From DASQGA01 sp963762085 (GTDB taxonomy: Bacteria > Actinomycetota > Thermoleophilia > Gaiellales > Gaiellaceae), in contig CAVXJD010000005.1 of NCBI GenBank assembly GCA_963762085.1, positions 1 through 64,000 of the forward strand: 64,000 nucleotides of DNA, given 5' to 3'. Of this stretch, positions 36,666 through 46,350 are shown one piece after another. How positions within the stretch are numbered: position 1 is the first letter of the stretch; the number at the start of each line of letters is the position of its first letter. A program made the translations under genes and the position numbers. Under the pieces are notes generated by a model that had not been told where the DNA came from, did not search any database, and saw only the letters and a list, made by a program, of their open reading frames with translations.

Positions 36666-39256
36666 ATGGAGCCGAAGGGAAAACGAGTACCGAGCCCACT
36701 ATTCCGGCGGCATGTTCGACGGCCGAGGCTGACGGCGCTCTTGGACGAAAGCGCAGCACAGGCAATCCTCGTCGTCGCACCAGCCGGCTACGGCAAGACC
36801 AGCCTTGTGACCGAGTGGGTCGAGGGCCGTGAGTCGGTTGCCTGGTATCGCACAACAGAATCATCGGAGGACCTCGCTGCGTTCTCCGTTGGCGTTGCCG
36901 AAGCCGTCGAGGCAATCGTGCCCGACGCTGCCACGTCGTTGCACCAACGCGTTCGAGTGGCCGAGAAGCCGGAGAAGCTCGCTCGTCTCCTTGCAGAGCT
37001 CCTCGCCGAAAAGCTGGTGGGCTGGCCAGAGGAAGCATGGCTCGTCCTCGACGACTACCAGCTTGTCAGCGATTCGCCCGCGGTCGAAGAGTTTGTCGAC
37101 TGGCTGCTCACTCTTTCGTCTATTCGTCTCGTCGTGACCACTCGGCGTCGTCCGAGGTGGGCTTCAGCGCGGCGCGTCCTCTACGGAGAGATCACCGAGG
37201 TGACACGGAGCGAGCTCGCAATGACCCAGGAGGAGGCACGCTTAGTACTTGGAACCGAGTCGGACGCTTCCGTCGAAGCCCTGGTGAAAGGCGCCGAAGG
37301 CTGGCCGGCGGTGATCGGCCTCGCTGCTCTGTCCACGACACGTGAGATGCCGTCGGAGCGCGTATCCGACGCCCTCTTCCGCTACTTCGCCGAGGAGGTT
37401 CTCAAGCGCGAGCCTCCCGAGATCCGCCAGATCCTGATGGCGGCGTCAATCCTGCCGAGTACTCCGACCGAAATGCTTCGAAGCCTCGTTCCCTCACTAT
37501 TGACTGAGGAAGCGCTTCAGCATCTCTCGGACGACGGTCTAGTTCAGCGAGTCCCGGATGACGCAGTGCGCCTGCATCCCCTGATGCGCGACTTCTTCCA
37601 CGGCTATGTCGGCGCCCAGGAGCCCGCGGAGAGGCACCGCCTGCAGCAGGCAGTGATCGAAGCCGCGCTCGACCGAGGGCGTTGGGAAGACGCGCTCACC
37701 GCCGCCTTCGAGGCCAACCAGACGCAAACGATTGCCGAGATTCTCGGCCGCGCAGCGCCTGAGCTCATTGCCTCAGGGCGCGTCGAGACAGTTGAGAAGT
37801 GGCTCGAGCGATGCGGTGAGGATGGCCTGTCGACGCCGGAGCGCGGTCTTGGCTCGGTCCGAGGCGGCTATGTGGCGAGGGCAGTTCGGCCATGCGCGCC
37901 TACTGGCAGAGCGGACGCTCAGAGAGCTATCGGCGGAGGACGATCCATTCGGATCCCGGGCGGCTCGACTTGCCGGTCAGGCGGCGTACTGGCTGAAGAT
38001 GACGATGGCGGCGCTTGCGCACAGCCTGCAGCGCTGTGGAATGGGCGGAGACCCTCGAGGAGGAGAGTGCGGCGCTTTGGGGTGCTTATCTGCGGCGCTG
38101 GCGCAGTCTCAGTGAGGAAACCGGAAGCGCGCGGGCTTCTTGATTCGCTATCCCAGAGCGCGCAGGGAGTGACGTGGATTCGGCGCTCCGCGTCGCGGTC
38201 GGACGAGTCGTCTGTGGATCGCGCAGATGGGAGCTTCAAGGGTGCGTGGTCTGTGCTTGAGCCACTCCTTCCGCTTGGCGGAATGCGACGCAAGATCCAG
38301 CTTGTCGCACCAACTTTTCTGAGCTCAATGCGCATCATGTGCAAGTCATGGCGGGCGAATACGAGACGGGCTGGACCTGATGACGACGGCGCTTGGACGA
38401 AGCGAGAATGCTCGGCCTTACACTTCGCGATCTGCCTCAGTCCTTGTTTTGGAAGGCGCAGGCGGAGATCGGCCTAAGACGAATTCAGACGCGGAGGCCA
38501 CTGCAGAGCGCCTGCAGAGTCTTGTCGTAGACCCCTACACGGAAATAATCAATCTGCACTTGAGGCTTCGACTTCGAATTAGCCTCCGGGTCACTAAGCC
38601 AATGGGATCTGTACGAGCGGGACTTCTCTCCGCAGATACAGCGAGTGTCAGCCGCAGGAGATTCTACGCAATGCGCGGCACTTTGGTTGGCTGACTGCGG
38701 AGATGCCGGCAGTCGAGCGATATGTCGACCTCGAGCCGCTCGCTTCTCGTCAAGTGCGGACGCTCGGTACTTGGCAGATTTCGCGGACGCTATAGCAGCC
38801 ATGCGATAGGGAAGAGCCAGATCGCCGCGGAGTCGGCGCTTTGTCTCTCGCTTGTACGGTCATGCGAACGGCATGGCTGATGCGTTCGTTACTGGCCTAC
38901 CGAGCTTGGCCCTGAAGTACTGACGATCTTGGCCGGCTCCGACCGCTGGCCGAAGCTACGGCCAGTTGTGCGGAGAGCGAATGATGCTGTACTTGCTCGC
39001 GAGCTCGGAGTGTCGGATTTTGGTGACCGAACATCGGCGGCCGACGATCGGAAACCATCCTGACTCCCGTGAAGTCGGAAGTACTCGAAGCTCATTCGTA
39101 ATGGACTCTCGAACTCGGAGATCGCGAAGCGACTTGTGATTAGCCTGAGCACTGCGAAGGTCCACGTCCACCACATACTTGGAGAAGCTCGGGGTCGAGA
39201 GCCGCCTCCAAGCCGCGTTGGCTCCGAACCCTGAAAGCGACGGTACGCCTGACTAG
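36666..39256 (+). pseudogene. LuxR/MalT-type (LAL) ATP-binding transcription regulator, broken 3' half
   Basis: The ATG at 36666 has GGAGG 8 nt upstream. Residues 1-400 read cleanly: RPRLTALLDESAAQAILVVA, Walker A APAGYGKTSLVTEWV, Walker B-like WLVLDDYQLV, GAEGWPAVIGLAA, LHPLMRDFFHGYV. From about 37,850 the frame changes repeatedly. TPR-like pieces remain (MWRGQFGHARLLAERTLREL; LGLTLRDLPQSLFWKAQAEI). The C-terminal LuxR helix-turn-helix is recognisable (GLSNSEIAKRLVISLSTAKV, then, one base shifted, LEKLGVESRLQAALAPNP), ending at a TAG at 39254-39256. Total about 863 codons, normal for the family. The clean first 1.2 kb against eight or more breaks in the last 1.4 kb suggests real decay or a badly sequenced stretch. 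Confidence 0.75.
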
Positions 39257-40575
39257 GCGGTCTGAGCGACGGCCAAAGGCCGCATGGACGGCTGGCGCTG
39301 GACTTCGACTCCGAAATCGGCGCTAAGACCTGAGAGGTAGCTCTCCTTCGACCCAGCCAGGATCGCCTCGAATGCAGCGACGACGGTGGTATCGAACTGC
39401 GTTGAAGCAGCCTGCGCCAGGCGGAAGCGTGCGACTCGGGTTGGCATGGCATCTCTGTACGGCCGCCCCGACGTCATCGCGTTGTAGGCGTCCGCCACCG
39501 CGATGATTCGCGAGATGAGCGGGATCTCATCCCCTGGGATGGCGTCCGGGTAGCCGTTGCCGTCCATCCGTTCGTGATGGTGGCGCACGATCTTCGCGAT
39601 CTCGGCGTAGTCGTCTACGTTCGCAAGGATTCGCTCGCCGATCACGGAGTGCTCCTCCATGATCCGCCGCTCTTCTAGCGTCAGCGCGCCGGGCTTCTCG
39701 AGGATCCCGGGGGAAGTCCCACCTTCCCGATGTCGTGAACGAGGCCACACAGGTGGGCCAGCTGCTGCTGTTCCTCACTCAGTTGAAGCCTTGCGGCGAT
39801 GTCCCGCGCATAGACAGCGACCGCAGCAGAGTGGCCCGCCGTATAGCGGTCTCGCGCGTCGAGAGCGGCGACGAGTGCGCTTGCGAAGGAGATGTTCGCG
39901 CGCTCGAGCCGGGCGTTCACATTTGTGAGTTCGTCTGTGGCCTCCTGCTGCTCGCGATAGAGGCGGTAAAGCGTATGGGCCGCAAAGGCAGGGCCGAAAA
40001 AGAGAAGGAGACTCCAGGGCGAAACCTCGCGGTATGATACACGAGAAGCACGAGCGCCGGCGTGTAGAAGGACACACTTGAGAACACAACGGGTCGGGCG
40101 AGGCGAAGAAAATCTGTGCAAGAACCGGATCCGCGCACTGCGACCGTGAGCGAGGCAAGAAATGCGTCGACGATTGCTTCAGTAACAGTTGCAGCGAGAA
40201 CAGCTGCTGCAAGAACTCCGAAAGAAGTTGATTCGCCCAGAACAAGCCATCGCCGCCCCGCCGGCCAAGCCCGCAGAGATCGCGCGCATCGCGTCCAGAT
40301 GACCCAACGTGTGTACGGAGCACCAAAGTCAGCTAGTAGGCCGACGGCGCCGACCACCATGGCCGCAAGCGGCCCAAAGGCGACCGCGGCAAAGAGAATT
40401 GGGAGCACAGAGACAGCGATTTCTGTGTTCTTGCTCAGTCCGAACTGGTTGCTTTTCTGCAAACACAGCCACGAACGAGAGAACCATGAGCGCCCAAACA
40501 GGGGCTTCGAGAGTGGCCCCGCCTGTCGTGAAAGACAGCCGCAAGGCCAATGGCGACCGTGGCAAGCGCCGCGCC
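39253..40575 (-). pseudogene. membrane HD-GYP phosphodiesterase, frameshifted
   Basis: HD-GYP domains hydrolyse cyclic di-GMP. After frame correction the C-terminal domain is complete: YTAGHSAAVAVYARDIAARL, the HD motif HLCGLVHDIGKVGLPPG, LEERRIMEEHSVIGERIL, the GYP block RHHHERMDGNGYPD and ISRIIAVADAYNAMTSGRPY. The N-terminal part is membrane-embedded (TEIAVSVLPILFAAVAFGPL, MVVGAVGLLADF, VSFYTPALVLLVYH, SPWSLLLFFGPAFAAH), then a coiled linker YREQQEATDELTNVNARLER. Breaks lie near 39,711 (one G missing in a run), 40,025, 40,440 and 40,540. The start is unclear. Its stop shares the bases CTAG with the stop of the broken LAL regulator. Confidence 0.75.
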
Positions 40576-40910
40576 GTACACCTGGATCGGGGCGGGACGG
40601 AGATCCTGAAGAGAACTGTTGAAAACTTGTCAAAGCCTCTTGAATATCCCCCTTAACGGGGTATAGCATCGCTCTTGCCGTCGTCCCCGAACGAGGAGTT
40701 AACAGTGCTTCACTGGTACACACGCCTAGTCGCTCTGACATCATGCTCTCGTCTCCGCTTGCCGCATTGACGGGCGCGCTGGAAGCCCTGGTAGCAAGAC
40801 TGCCGAAGTCTCAATCTTTCTTCACCCTCTAGCATCCCTCTGATGAGGGATTTGTCCACAGGATGTGGAAAGTTGACTTCTTGGTCGAGCTGAAGTACCT
40901 GGTCGTCTAG
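40576..40910. other. intergenic region with a small palindrome
   Basis: About 335 bp between the HD-GYP gene and the next LuxR-type gene. ATCCCTC (40834-40840), loop TGAT, GAGGGAT (40845-40851) is a perfect 7-bp hairpin. It lies about 60 bp beyond the 3' end of the LuxR-type gene at 40911 (minus strand), so it may be its terminator. Nothing else was assignable; there is no tRNA. Confidence 0.4.
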
Positions 40911-41249
40911 CTAGGCGATCAGGCTGCGTCGAAAGCCGATTGCGACGGCATGGGCCCTGCTACGGGCTTGAAGCTTGGCGAGTAGATGCCGCACGTGACT
41001 CTTCACTGTTTCCTCTGAGAGGAAGAGCCGGACACCGATCTCCCGGTTCACGAGCCCGTCGGAGATGAGCTGCAATACCTCGATCTCGCGCATGGTTGGT
41101 TCCTGCTCGAGCTCACGGAGCGGCGCCGTGAAGGGGATCACGTCGGCGTCGGCCGTGTTTCCGTTGGACCTTCGGGCCGCGACTTCCTCGAAGCGGCGTG
41201 AATGGTCCAGGTATCGACTCAGGATGTCTTTACGCTGGGCGGCGTCCAT
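40911..41249 (-). CDS. LuxR-type helix-turn-helix regulator
   Basis: 112 residues from the ATG at 41249 (MDAAQRKDILSRYLDHSRRF). The N-terminal 55 residues are helical and polar. The C-terminal GerE domain reads TMREIEVLQLISDGLVNREI, GVRLFLSEETVKSHVRHLLA, KLQARSRAHAVAIGF. No receiver domain, so the signal must come by another route. It lies downstream of rpoD on the same strand, beyond a strong terminator, so it is probably expressed on its own. Confidence 0.8.
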   Translation of the reverse strand: MDAAQRKDILSRYLDHSRRFEEVAARRSNGNTADADVIPFTAPLRELEQEPTMREIEVLQLISDGLVNREIGVRLFLSEETVKSHVRHLLAKLQARSRAHAVAIGFRRSLIA

Positions 41250-41349
41250 GTGAACCCTGAATCGGCGCCCTAGCACGGTGCCTTGAGTAAAAGAACCCTA
41301 AATCGAGGGAGTCAGCCCTAAAGCGCGCTCAAAAGCGCCCCAAAAGGGT

Positions 41350-41374
41350 GACGGGCGGGTCAAACCCGCCCGTC
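41350..41374 (-). terminator. intrinsic terminator after rpoD
   Basis: GACGGGCGGGT, CAA, ACCCGCCCGTC: a perfect 11-bp stem with a 3-nt loop, 36 nt beyond the rpoD stop (41410). On the minus strand it is followed by CACCCTTTTGGGG. The core GGGCGGGT/ACCCGCCC recurs at 17776-17795. Confidence 0.8.
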
Positions 41375-41409
41375 TTGGCTTTCTGGACGAGGCAAGCCTC
41401 CGCGTGGGC

Positions 41410-42474
41410 TTAGGCGGCTGCGACCGAGGACAGATCGCGGATCGCTGAGAGCCGCGACAGTGCCTGGCCCTCGAGCTGGCGCACGCGCTCGCGCGTGAGA
41501 CCGAGCTCGTGGCCGATCGCCTCGAGCGTCCAGGGCTCGCCCTCGAAGCCGAAGCGAAGCTCGAGGATGCGCCGCTCGCGCTCCGGCAGCGCGTCGAGTG
41601 CCCGGCGGACGCCCTGCTTGCGCAGCGACTCCTCGGCCTCCTCGAACGGATCCGCGGCCTCGCGGTCGGCGAACAGGTCTCCGAGCTCACCCTCGTCGTC
41701 GGCCCCCACGCTCTGGTTCAGCGAGACGGAAGCCTGGGCGGCGCCGAGTGCCTCCTCGACGTGCTGCAGAGGCAGTCCGGTGGCATCGGCCAGCTCCTGC
41801 TTCGTCGCCTCGCGGCCAAGCTCGACCTCGAGCCGGCGGGCGGCACGACCGAGCTTCTGCTGGCGCTCGACGACGTGAACCGGCACGCGGATCGTGCGGG
41901 CGTTGTTTGCCACGGCGCGCTGCACCGACTGGCGGATCCACCAGGTCGCGTAGGTCGAGAACTTGAACCCACGGCGCCAGTCGAACTTCTCGACAGCGCG
42001 GTTGAGCCCGAGAGTCCCTTCCTGGATGAGATCGAGGAACGGGACGCCGAGGCCGCGGTAGCCCTTGGCGATCGACACGACGAGCCGGAGGTTCGACTCG
42101 ATCATGCGCCGCTTGGCCAGGGGATCACCCTTCTCGATGCGCTTTGCGAGCACGATCTCGTCGGCGGCGGTCAGAAGCTTGTGACGGCCGACGTCGGCCA
42201 GGAAAAGCTGCAGGCTGTCGCCGGCGCCAAGCTGCACGGGCGCCGGAGCCGCAACGGGAGCCTCCTCGGGCTCCTCCTCGCGGGGCGCGCCGATGTCGAG
42301 GCCGATGGCCTCGAGTTCCTGCGTCACGTCGGCAACGTCTTGATCGCCCAGGTCCAGCTCGAGCGCAAGCGCCTCGAGCTCGGCGGGCTCGACGTAGCCA
42401 CGCTCCTCGGCAGTCTCGACGAGGGTGCGACCTTGAAGTGTCTCTAGAACTTCATGCACGGGATTCGGTGTCAA
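41410..42474 (-). CDS. rpoD: primary sigma-70 factor (RpoD/SigA)
   Basis: Principal RNA polymerase sigma factor, 354 residues. It starts at the TTG 42474 (TPNPVHEVLETLQG) or the GTG at 42459. Region 1.1 (LVETAEERGYVEPAELEALA), a short Glu/Ala/Pro linker, region 1.2 (DSLQLFLADVGRHKLLTAAD), region 2 (NLRLVVSIAKGYRGLGVPFL, IQEGTLGLNRAVEKFDWRRG, FKFSTYATWWIRQSVQRAVA), region 3 (IRVPVHVVERQQKLGRAARR) and region 4 (LPERERRILELRFGFEGEPW, LEAIGHELGLTRERVRQLEG). A region 1.1 and the exact RpoD box make it the housekeeping factor. The 170 bp upstream holds its promoter region and no other gene. Confidence 0.95.
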   Translation of the reverse strand: MTPNPVHEVLETLQGRTLVETAEERGYVEPAELEALALELDLGDQDVADVTQELEAIGLDIGAPREEEPEEAPVAAPAPVQLGAGDSLQLFLADVGRHKLLTAADEIVLAKRIEKGDPLAKRRMIESNLRLVVSIAKGYRGLGVPFLDLIQEGTLGLNRAVEKFDWRRGFKFSTYATWWIRQSVQRAVANNARTIRVPVHVVERQQKLGRAARRLEVELGREATKQELADATGLPLQHVEEALGAAQASVSLNQSVGADDEGELGDLFADREAADPFEEAEESLRKQGVRRALDALPERERRILELRFGFEGEPWTLEAIGHELGLTRERVRQLEGQALSRLSAIRDLSSVAAA

Positions 42475-42644
42475 AGTGTTCGTACTGTCCTTTCGTTGAA
42501 AGTGCCCGTTCGGATCGGGTTTCTTGCAGGGTTAGACGTCTCCAATCGGTTAAACGTTCGCAGCCTAAGATGGATTCCCTGGCGGAGCCAAGGATTTAGA
42601 CGCATCTTAACTGGCCGTTAACCCAACGAACTCGCCCGGCCGGG

Positions 42645-44837
42645 CTATTCCCCGGCTGCGGTCGCGGTTACCTCGCGCTCCGCTTCATCCTCCCTGGGTT
42701 GAGTGGCCCAATCCTCGTCGAATTCTACCCGCCACTTGCCTTCTTCGCCCTGCTCGAGCTTCAGCTTCGCCTTGAACGACCGGCCCGAGCGGCCTTTGAA
42801 GCCTGTGACGGGCTTTTCGGTCTTACCCGTGGCCATCAGCTCTTTGACCACGGAGACAGGCAGGATCTTGCCCGCCTTCTTCTTCCAGATCACGAAGCCG
42901 CAGCCCGGATCGTCCTTCGACCAGCATGAGTAGCCCTTGCGGTTCTCGATCACGTCACGGCCACATACGGGGCACGGCCCGAGGTTGGCGCGCTCAATCT
43001 TCACTTCCTTCAGCTTGTCGAGCTCCTGCACGGTGTCGGCCGTGAACTTGACGATGTCGGACATGAATGCCTGGCGCGTGTCGTTTCCTTCCTCGATCAG
43101 GCCGAGCCGGTGCTCCCAGTCTCCGGTCAGCTCCGGCGAGGTCAGCGGGTGGCTTCCGAGGAGCGAGATCACCTGGATCCCCTTCTCGGTGGCGTGCAGC
43201 GCCCGCCCCTCGCGATCGATGTAGCCGACCTGGATCAGCCGCTCGATGATGGAAGCTCGGGTTGCCGGCGTCCCGATCCCAGAGTCCTTCATCGCCTCGC
43301 GGAGGTCGGCGTCCGAGATGTCCTTGCCGGCCGTCTCCATCGCACCGAGGAGGGATGCCTCCGTGAAGCGCCGCGGGGGCTGGGTCTCCTTCTCCAGGGC
43401 TTCGACGGACCGGGTCTCGACCTCCTCCCCCTGCTCGACCACGGGTAGGGACTGATCGCCGCCCGAGTCGTCCTCCGAGCCCTCCGAGTCTCGGCCGAGC
43501 TCGCCGTAGACCTCTTTCCACCCTGCCTGGAGCAAGACGCGGCCACTCGTACGGAAGACACGCTCTTCGACGGTGGTCTCGATCCTCGTCCGCTCGTAGA
43601 CGGCCTCTGGGTGGAAGACGGAGAGGAACCGCTTCGCAACGAGGTCGTAAATCTTCAACTCGTCATCGCTCATCTTCCCGAGGTCGTGCTCCGACTTCGT
43701 CGGGATGATCGCGTGGTGGTCGGAAACCTTCTTGTCATTGACCACGCGGCCGAGCGGCAGCTTCTCCAGCCGCGTCACGTAGGAAGCGGCCTTCGAGTAC
43801 TCCCGGTTTCGGCCGACGAAATCCGCGGTCGGCTTGATCTCCGCGATCATGTCACCCGGCAGGAAGCGGGAGCTCGTGCGTGGATAGGTGAGGGCCTTGC
43901 GCTCCTCGTAGAGCTTCTGGGCGGCGCCGAGCGTCCTGCGAGCCGAGAACCCGAAGAGGGTGTTTGCGTGCCTCTGGAGCGACGTCAGGTCGTAGAGGAG
44001 CTGCGGGCGCTCGCGCTCTTCCTTCTTCTCCAGCTTCGTGATCTCGCCGGGCTTGCCCGAACAGGCCGCGACGATCTCCTCTGCTTCCTCCTTCGCGATC
44101 CGCTTGCCGCCCAGGTAGCGGCCGCTGTAGGAGCGATCGCCCGACGCGGCGAAGAGAGCCTCGACGAGCCAGTAAGGCTCCGGCTTGAACGCCCGGATCT
44201 CGACTTCGCGGCGCGCGACGAGAGCAAGCGTCGGCGTCTGCACCCTGCCGAGAGACACTGCGCCGTCGAAGGCCGACCGCAGCCGGATGGACGCGGCTCG
44301 CGTCGCGTTCATCCCGACGAGCCAGTCGGCTTCCGAGCGCGAGCGGGCGGCGTCCTCGAGGAGGTGCATCTCCGAGCCGGGACGAAGGTGCTCGAAGGCC
44401 TCCTCGATCGCCTTCTTGGTCATGGAGTTGAGCCAAAGCCGCTCGACGGGCTTTTTCTCGCCCGAGGTCTCGTAGAGGTACGCGAAGATCAGCTCGCCCT
44501 CGCGGCCGGCGTCGCAGGCGTTCACGATCAGGTCGACCTCGGGGTCCTTGATGAGCTTGTGGACGGCCCGGAGCTGTTTTTTGGCCCGCTCGTCGTTGGG
44601 GACGAGCTTGAACTTGTCCGGAACGATCGGCAGGTCTGCGAAGCGCCACTTCTTCAGCTTTTCGTCGTAGGCGTCAGGCGCTGCCAGACCGACGAGGTGA
44701 CCCACTGCCCACGTGACGACATAGTCGCTTCCGACGAGCGCGGACTTGTCCTCCGCCTGCTTGAAGGTACCGGGCAACGCGCCGGCCAGGTCACGGCCGA
44801 CGGACGGCTTCTCAGCAACGACGAGTGTCTTGCCCAT
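42645..44837 (-). CDS. topB: DNA topoisomerase type IA (topoisomerase III-like)
   Basis: 730 residues from the ATG at 44837. The TOPRIM domain begins MGKTLVVAEKPSVGRDLAGA, with the acidic site in IVNACDAGREGELIFAYLYE. The catalytic tyrosine lies in ERKALTYPRTSSRFLPGDMI near residue 320. Further blocks: SRSEADWLVGMNATRAASIR, VSLGRVQTPTLALVARR, DSGIGTPATRASIIERLIQV. A C-terminal zinc-ribbon has CPVCGRDVIENRKGYSCWSK with a further Cys, then a basic tail. The TopB type unlinks single strands and decatenates. The ATG is 37 bp from the divergent acyltransferase start. Confidence 0.92.
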   Translation of the reverse strand: MGKTLVVAEKPSVGRDLAGALPGTFKQAEDKSALVGSDYVVTWAVGHLVGLAAPDAYDEKLKKWRFADLPIVPDKFKLVPNDERAKKQLRAVHKLIKDPEVDLIVNACDAGREGELIFAYLYETSGEKKPVERLWLNSMTKKAIEEAFEHLRPGSEMHLLEDAARSRSEADWLVGMNATRAASIRLRSAFDGAVSLGRVQTPTLALVARREVEIRAFKPEPYWLVEALFAASGDRSYSGRYLGGKRIAKEEAEEIVAACSGKPGEITKLEKKEERERPQLLYDLTSLQRHANTLFGFSARRTLGAAQKLYEERKALTYPRTSSRFLPGDMIAEIKPTADFVGRNREYSKAASYVTRLEKLPLGRVVNDKKVSDHHAIIPTKSEHDLGKMSDDELKIYDLVAKRFLSVFHPEAVYERTRIETTVEERVFRTSGRVLLQAGWKEVYGELGRDSEGSEDDSGGDQSLPVVEQGEEVETRSVEALEKETQPPRRFTEASLLGAMETAGKDISDADLREAMKDSGIGTPATRASIIERLIQVGYIDREGRALHATEKGIQVISLLGSHPLTSPELTGDWEHRLGLIEEGNDTRQAFMSDIVKFTADTVQELDKLKEVKIERANLGPCPVCGRDVIENRKGYSCWSKDDPGCGFVIWKKKAGKILPVSVVKELMATGKTEKPVTGFKGRSGRSFKAKLKLEQGEEGKWRVEFDEDWATQPREDEAEREVTATAAGE

Positions 44838-44874
44838 CTCGAAACAGGTTAGCGACAGGGGACAATGGCGCCAG

Positions 44875-45504
44875 ATGGCTGCAACGGACGCATCCTCGAC
44901 TCCCCCTCTGCTGTACCGGGTGATCGCGCGCGCAAGCTCGCCCGTGGTCTATGGGCTGTTTCGGCTTCGAACGGAGGGACGCGAGCACCTGCCGGCGGAG
45001 GGTTTCGTACTGGCGGCCAACCACCTGTCGAACTTCGATCCGTGGCCGCTCGGGCTCGCCGTTTATCCTCGACAGCTGCGGTTCATGGCAAAGGCAGAGC
45101 TCTACAAGCCGGTGCTCGGGGCGATCCTCGAAGCGTGCGGCGCCTTCCCGGTCCATCGCGGCGAGCGCGATCCCGAGGCGTATAGAACCGCCGTGCGCCT
45201 GGCGCAGGGCGGGGACATCGTGGCGATGTTCCCCGAAGGGACTCGGCGCGCGAAGGGCGCGAGGAAGAAGTGGATTGCGCGTCCCCATCCGGGAGCGGCG
45301 CGGATCGCGCTGGCAGCGCGCGTGCCGCTGGTACCCGCCGCGGTCACGGGCGGCGACCGTCTCGCCAGGCTCGGCCCGCTACGAGTCCGGTTCGGACCCC
45401 CGGTCGAGACGGCAGATCTCGGCGGGATCCCGCGCCGGCAAGCGGCCGAACGGGCAACCGAGCGGCTGATGGAACGGATCGCAGAGCTCGAGGGCGCAGC
45501 ATGA
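44875..45504 (+). CDS. 1-acyl-glycerol-3-phosphate acyltransferase family protein
   Basis: 209 residues from the ATG at 44875. PlsC-type motifs: NHLSNFDPWPLG (NHxxxxD catalytic), FMAKAELYKPVLG, VHRGERDPEAYR and the phosphate-binding FPEGTRRAKGARKKWI. It transfers a fatty acyl group to lysophosphatidate or a related acceptor at the membrane. The stop overlaps the exonuclease start by 4 nt, so the two are co-expressed, though no functional link is obvious. Confidence 0.88.
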   Translation: MAATDASSTPPLLYRVIARASSPVVYGLFRLRTEGREHLPAEGFVLAANHLSNFDPWPLGLAVYPRQLRFMAKAELYKPVLGAILEACGAFPVHRGERDPEAYRTAVRLAQGGDIVAMFPEGTRRAKGARKKWIARPHPGAARIALAARVPLVPAAVTGGDRLARLGPLRVRFGPPVETADLGGIPRRQAAERATERLMERIAELEGAA

Positions 45505-46340
45505 GCGCTCGTCCGCTGCTCGCAGTCGACGGCGACTCGCTCGCACACCGCGCCTTTCACGCGCTGCCGAGCTCTATCAAGGACGGAGCCGGCCAGCCCG
45601 CGAACATGATCGTGGGCTTTGCACGCATGCTCCTCTCGGTCTGGGAGTCGGAGCAACCTCGAGCGGTTTTCGTGGGCTGGGACACGCTGACCCAGCCGAC
45701 CTACCGGCACGAGCTCCTCCCCGGCTACCAGGCGGGGCGCGACTTCCCCCCGGAGCTGACCGGACAGCTCGATCGGCTTCCGGAGCTGGTCGAGGCGATC
45801 GGCTTCGTTTGGGCGAAGGAGCCGGGGTACGAAGCAGACGACTTCCTCGCGGCGGCCGTCATGGAGGAGGAAAAGCACAAACGTGAGACCCTCGTCCTGA
45901 CGAGCGATCGCGATCTTTTCCAGCTTGCCAGTGAGCGAACGACCCTGCTCATGCCGAAGCGAGGCGTCAGCGAGCTACTGCGAGTCGGCCCCGCGGAAGT
46001 GCGGGAGCGCTACGGAGTCGACCCCTCGCAGGTCGCGGATTTCATCGCCCTGCGAGGTGACCCGTCGGACCGGCTTCCCGGTGCGAAGGGCGTCGGCCCG
46101 CAGCGCGCCGCGGCGCTTCTCAAGAAGCACGGGACACTCGCTGCGGCGCTCGACGAGGGTGGCTTTCCTGACCAGGCCGAGCAGCTCCGGACGTACCTCC
46201 GGATCGCGCGCTTGCAGTACGACGCGCCCGTTTCGGAGATTCCGGATGCCGAGCCGGACTTTCTTCGTGGCGCCGACCTAGCGGCGCGATGGGGCCTCAA
46301 GGGAATCGAGGAGCGTCTGCGCAGCCTGGCGGGAGGCTAG
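45501..46340 (+). CDS. 5'-3' exonuclease (stand-alone PolA-type FEN domain)
   Basis: 279 residues from the ATG at 45501 (MSARPLLAVDGDSLAHRAFH). Metal-binding Asp residues in LLAVDGDSL, AVFVGWDT, YEADDFLAAAV and LVLTSDRDLFQLA. Then the helix-hairpin-helix GDPSDRLPGAKGVGPQRAAA. It corresponds to the N-terminal nuclease domain of DNA polymerase I without the polymerase, so it may remove RNA primers or 5' flaps. It is coupled to the acyltransferase upstream and followed after 10 bp by the HDAC-family gene. Confidence 0.9.
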   Translation: MSARPLLAVDGDSLAHRAFHALPSSIKDGAGQPANMIVGFARMLLSVWESEQPRAVFVGWDTLTQPTYRHELLPGYQAGRDFPPELTGQLDRLPELVEAIGFVWAKEPGYEADDFLAAAVMEEEKHKRETLVLTSDRDLFQLASERTTLLMPKRGVSELLRVGPAEVRERYGVDPSQVADFIALRGDPSDRLPGAKGVGPQRAAALLKKHGTLAAALDEGGFPDQAEQLRTYLRIARLQYDAPVSEIPDAEPDFLRGADLAARWGLKGIEERLRSLAGG

Positions 46341-46350
46341 CGTCAGCAAC

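Noticed and set aside
43611..44852. 413-codon plus-strand frame opposite the topoisomerase
   Set aside because: It is the mirror of topB, low in motif content; topB carries all family motifs over the same bases.
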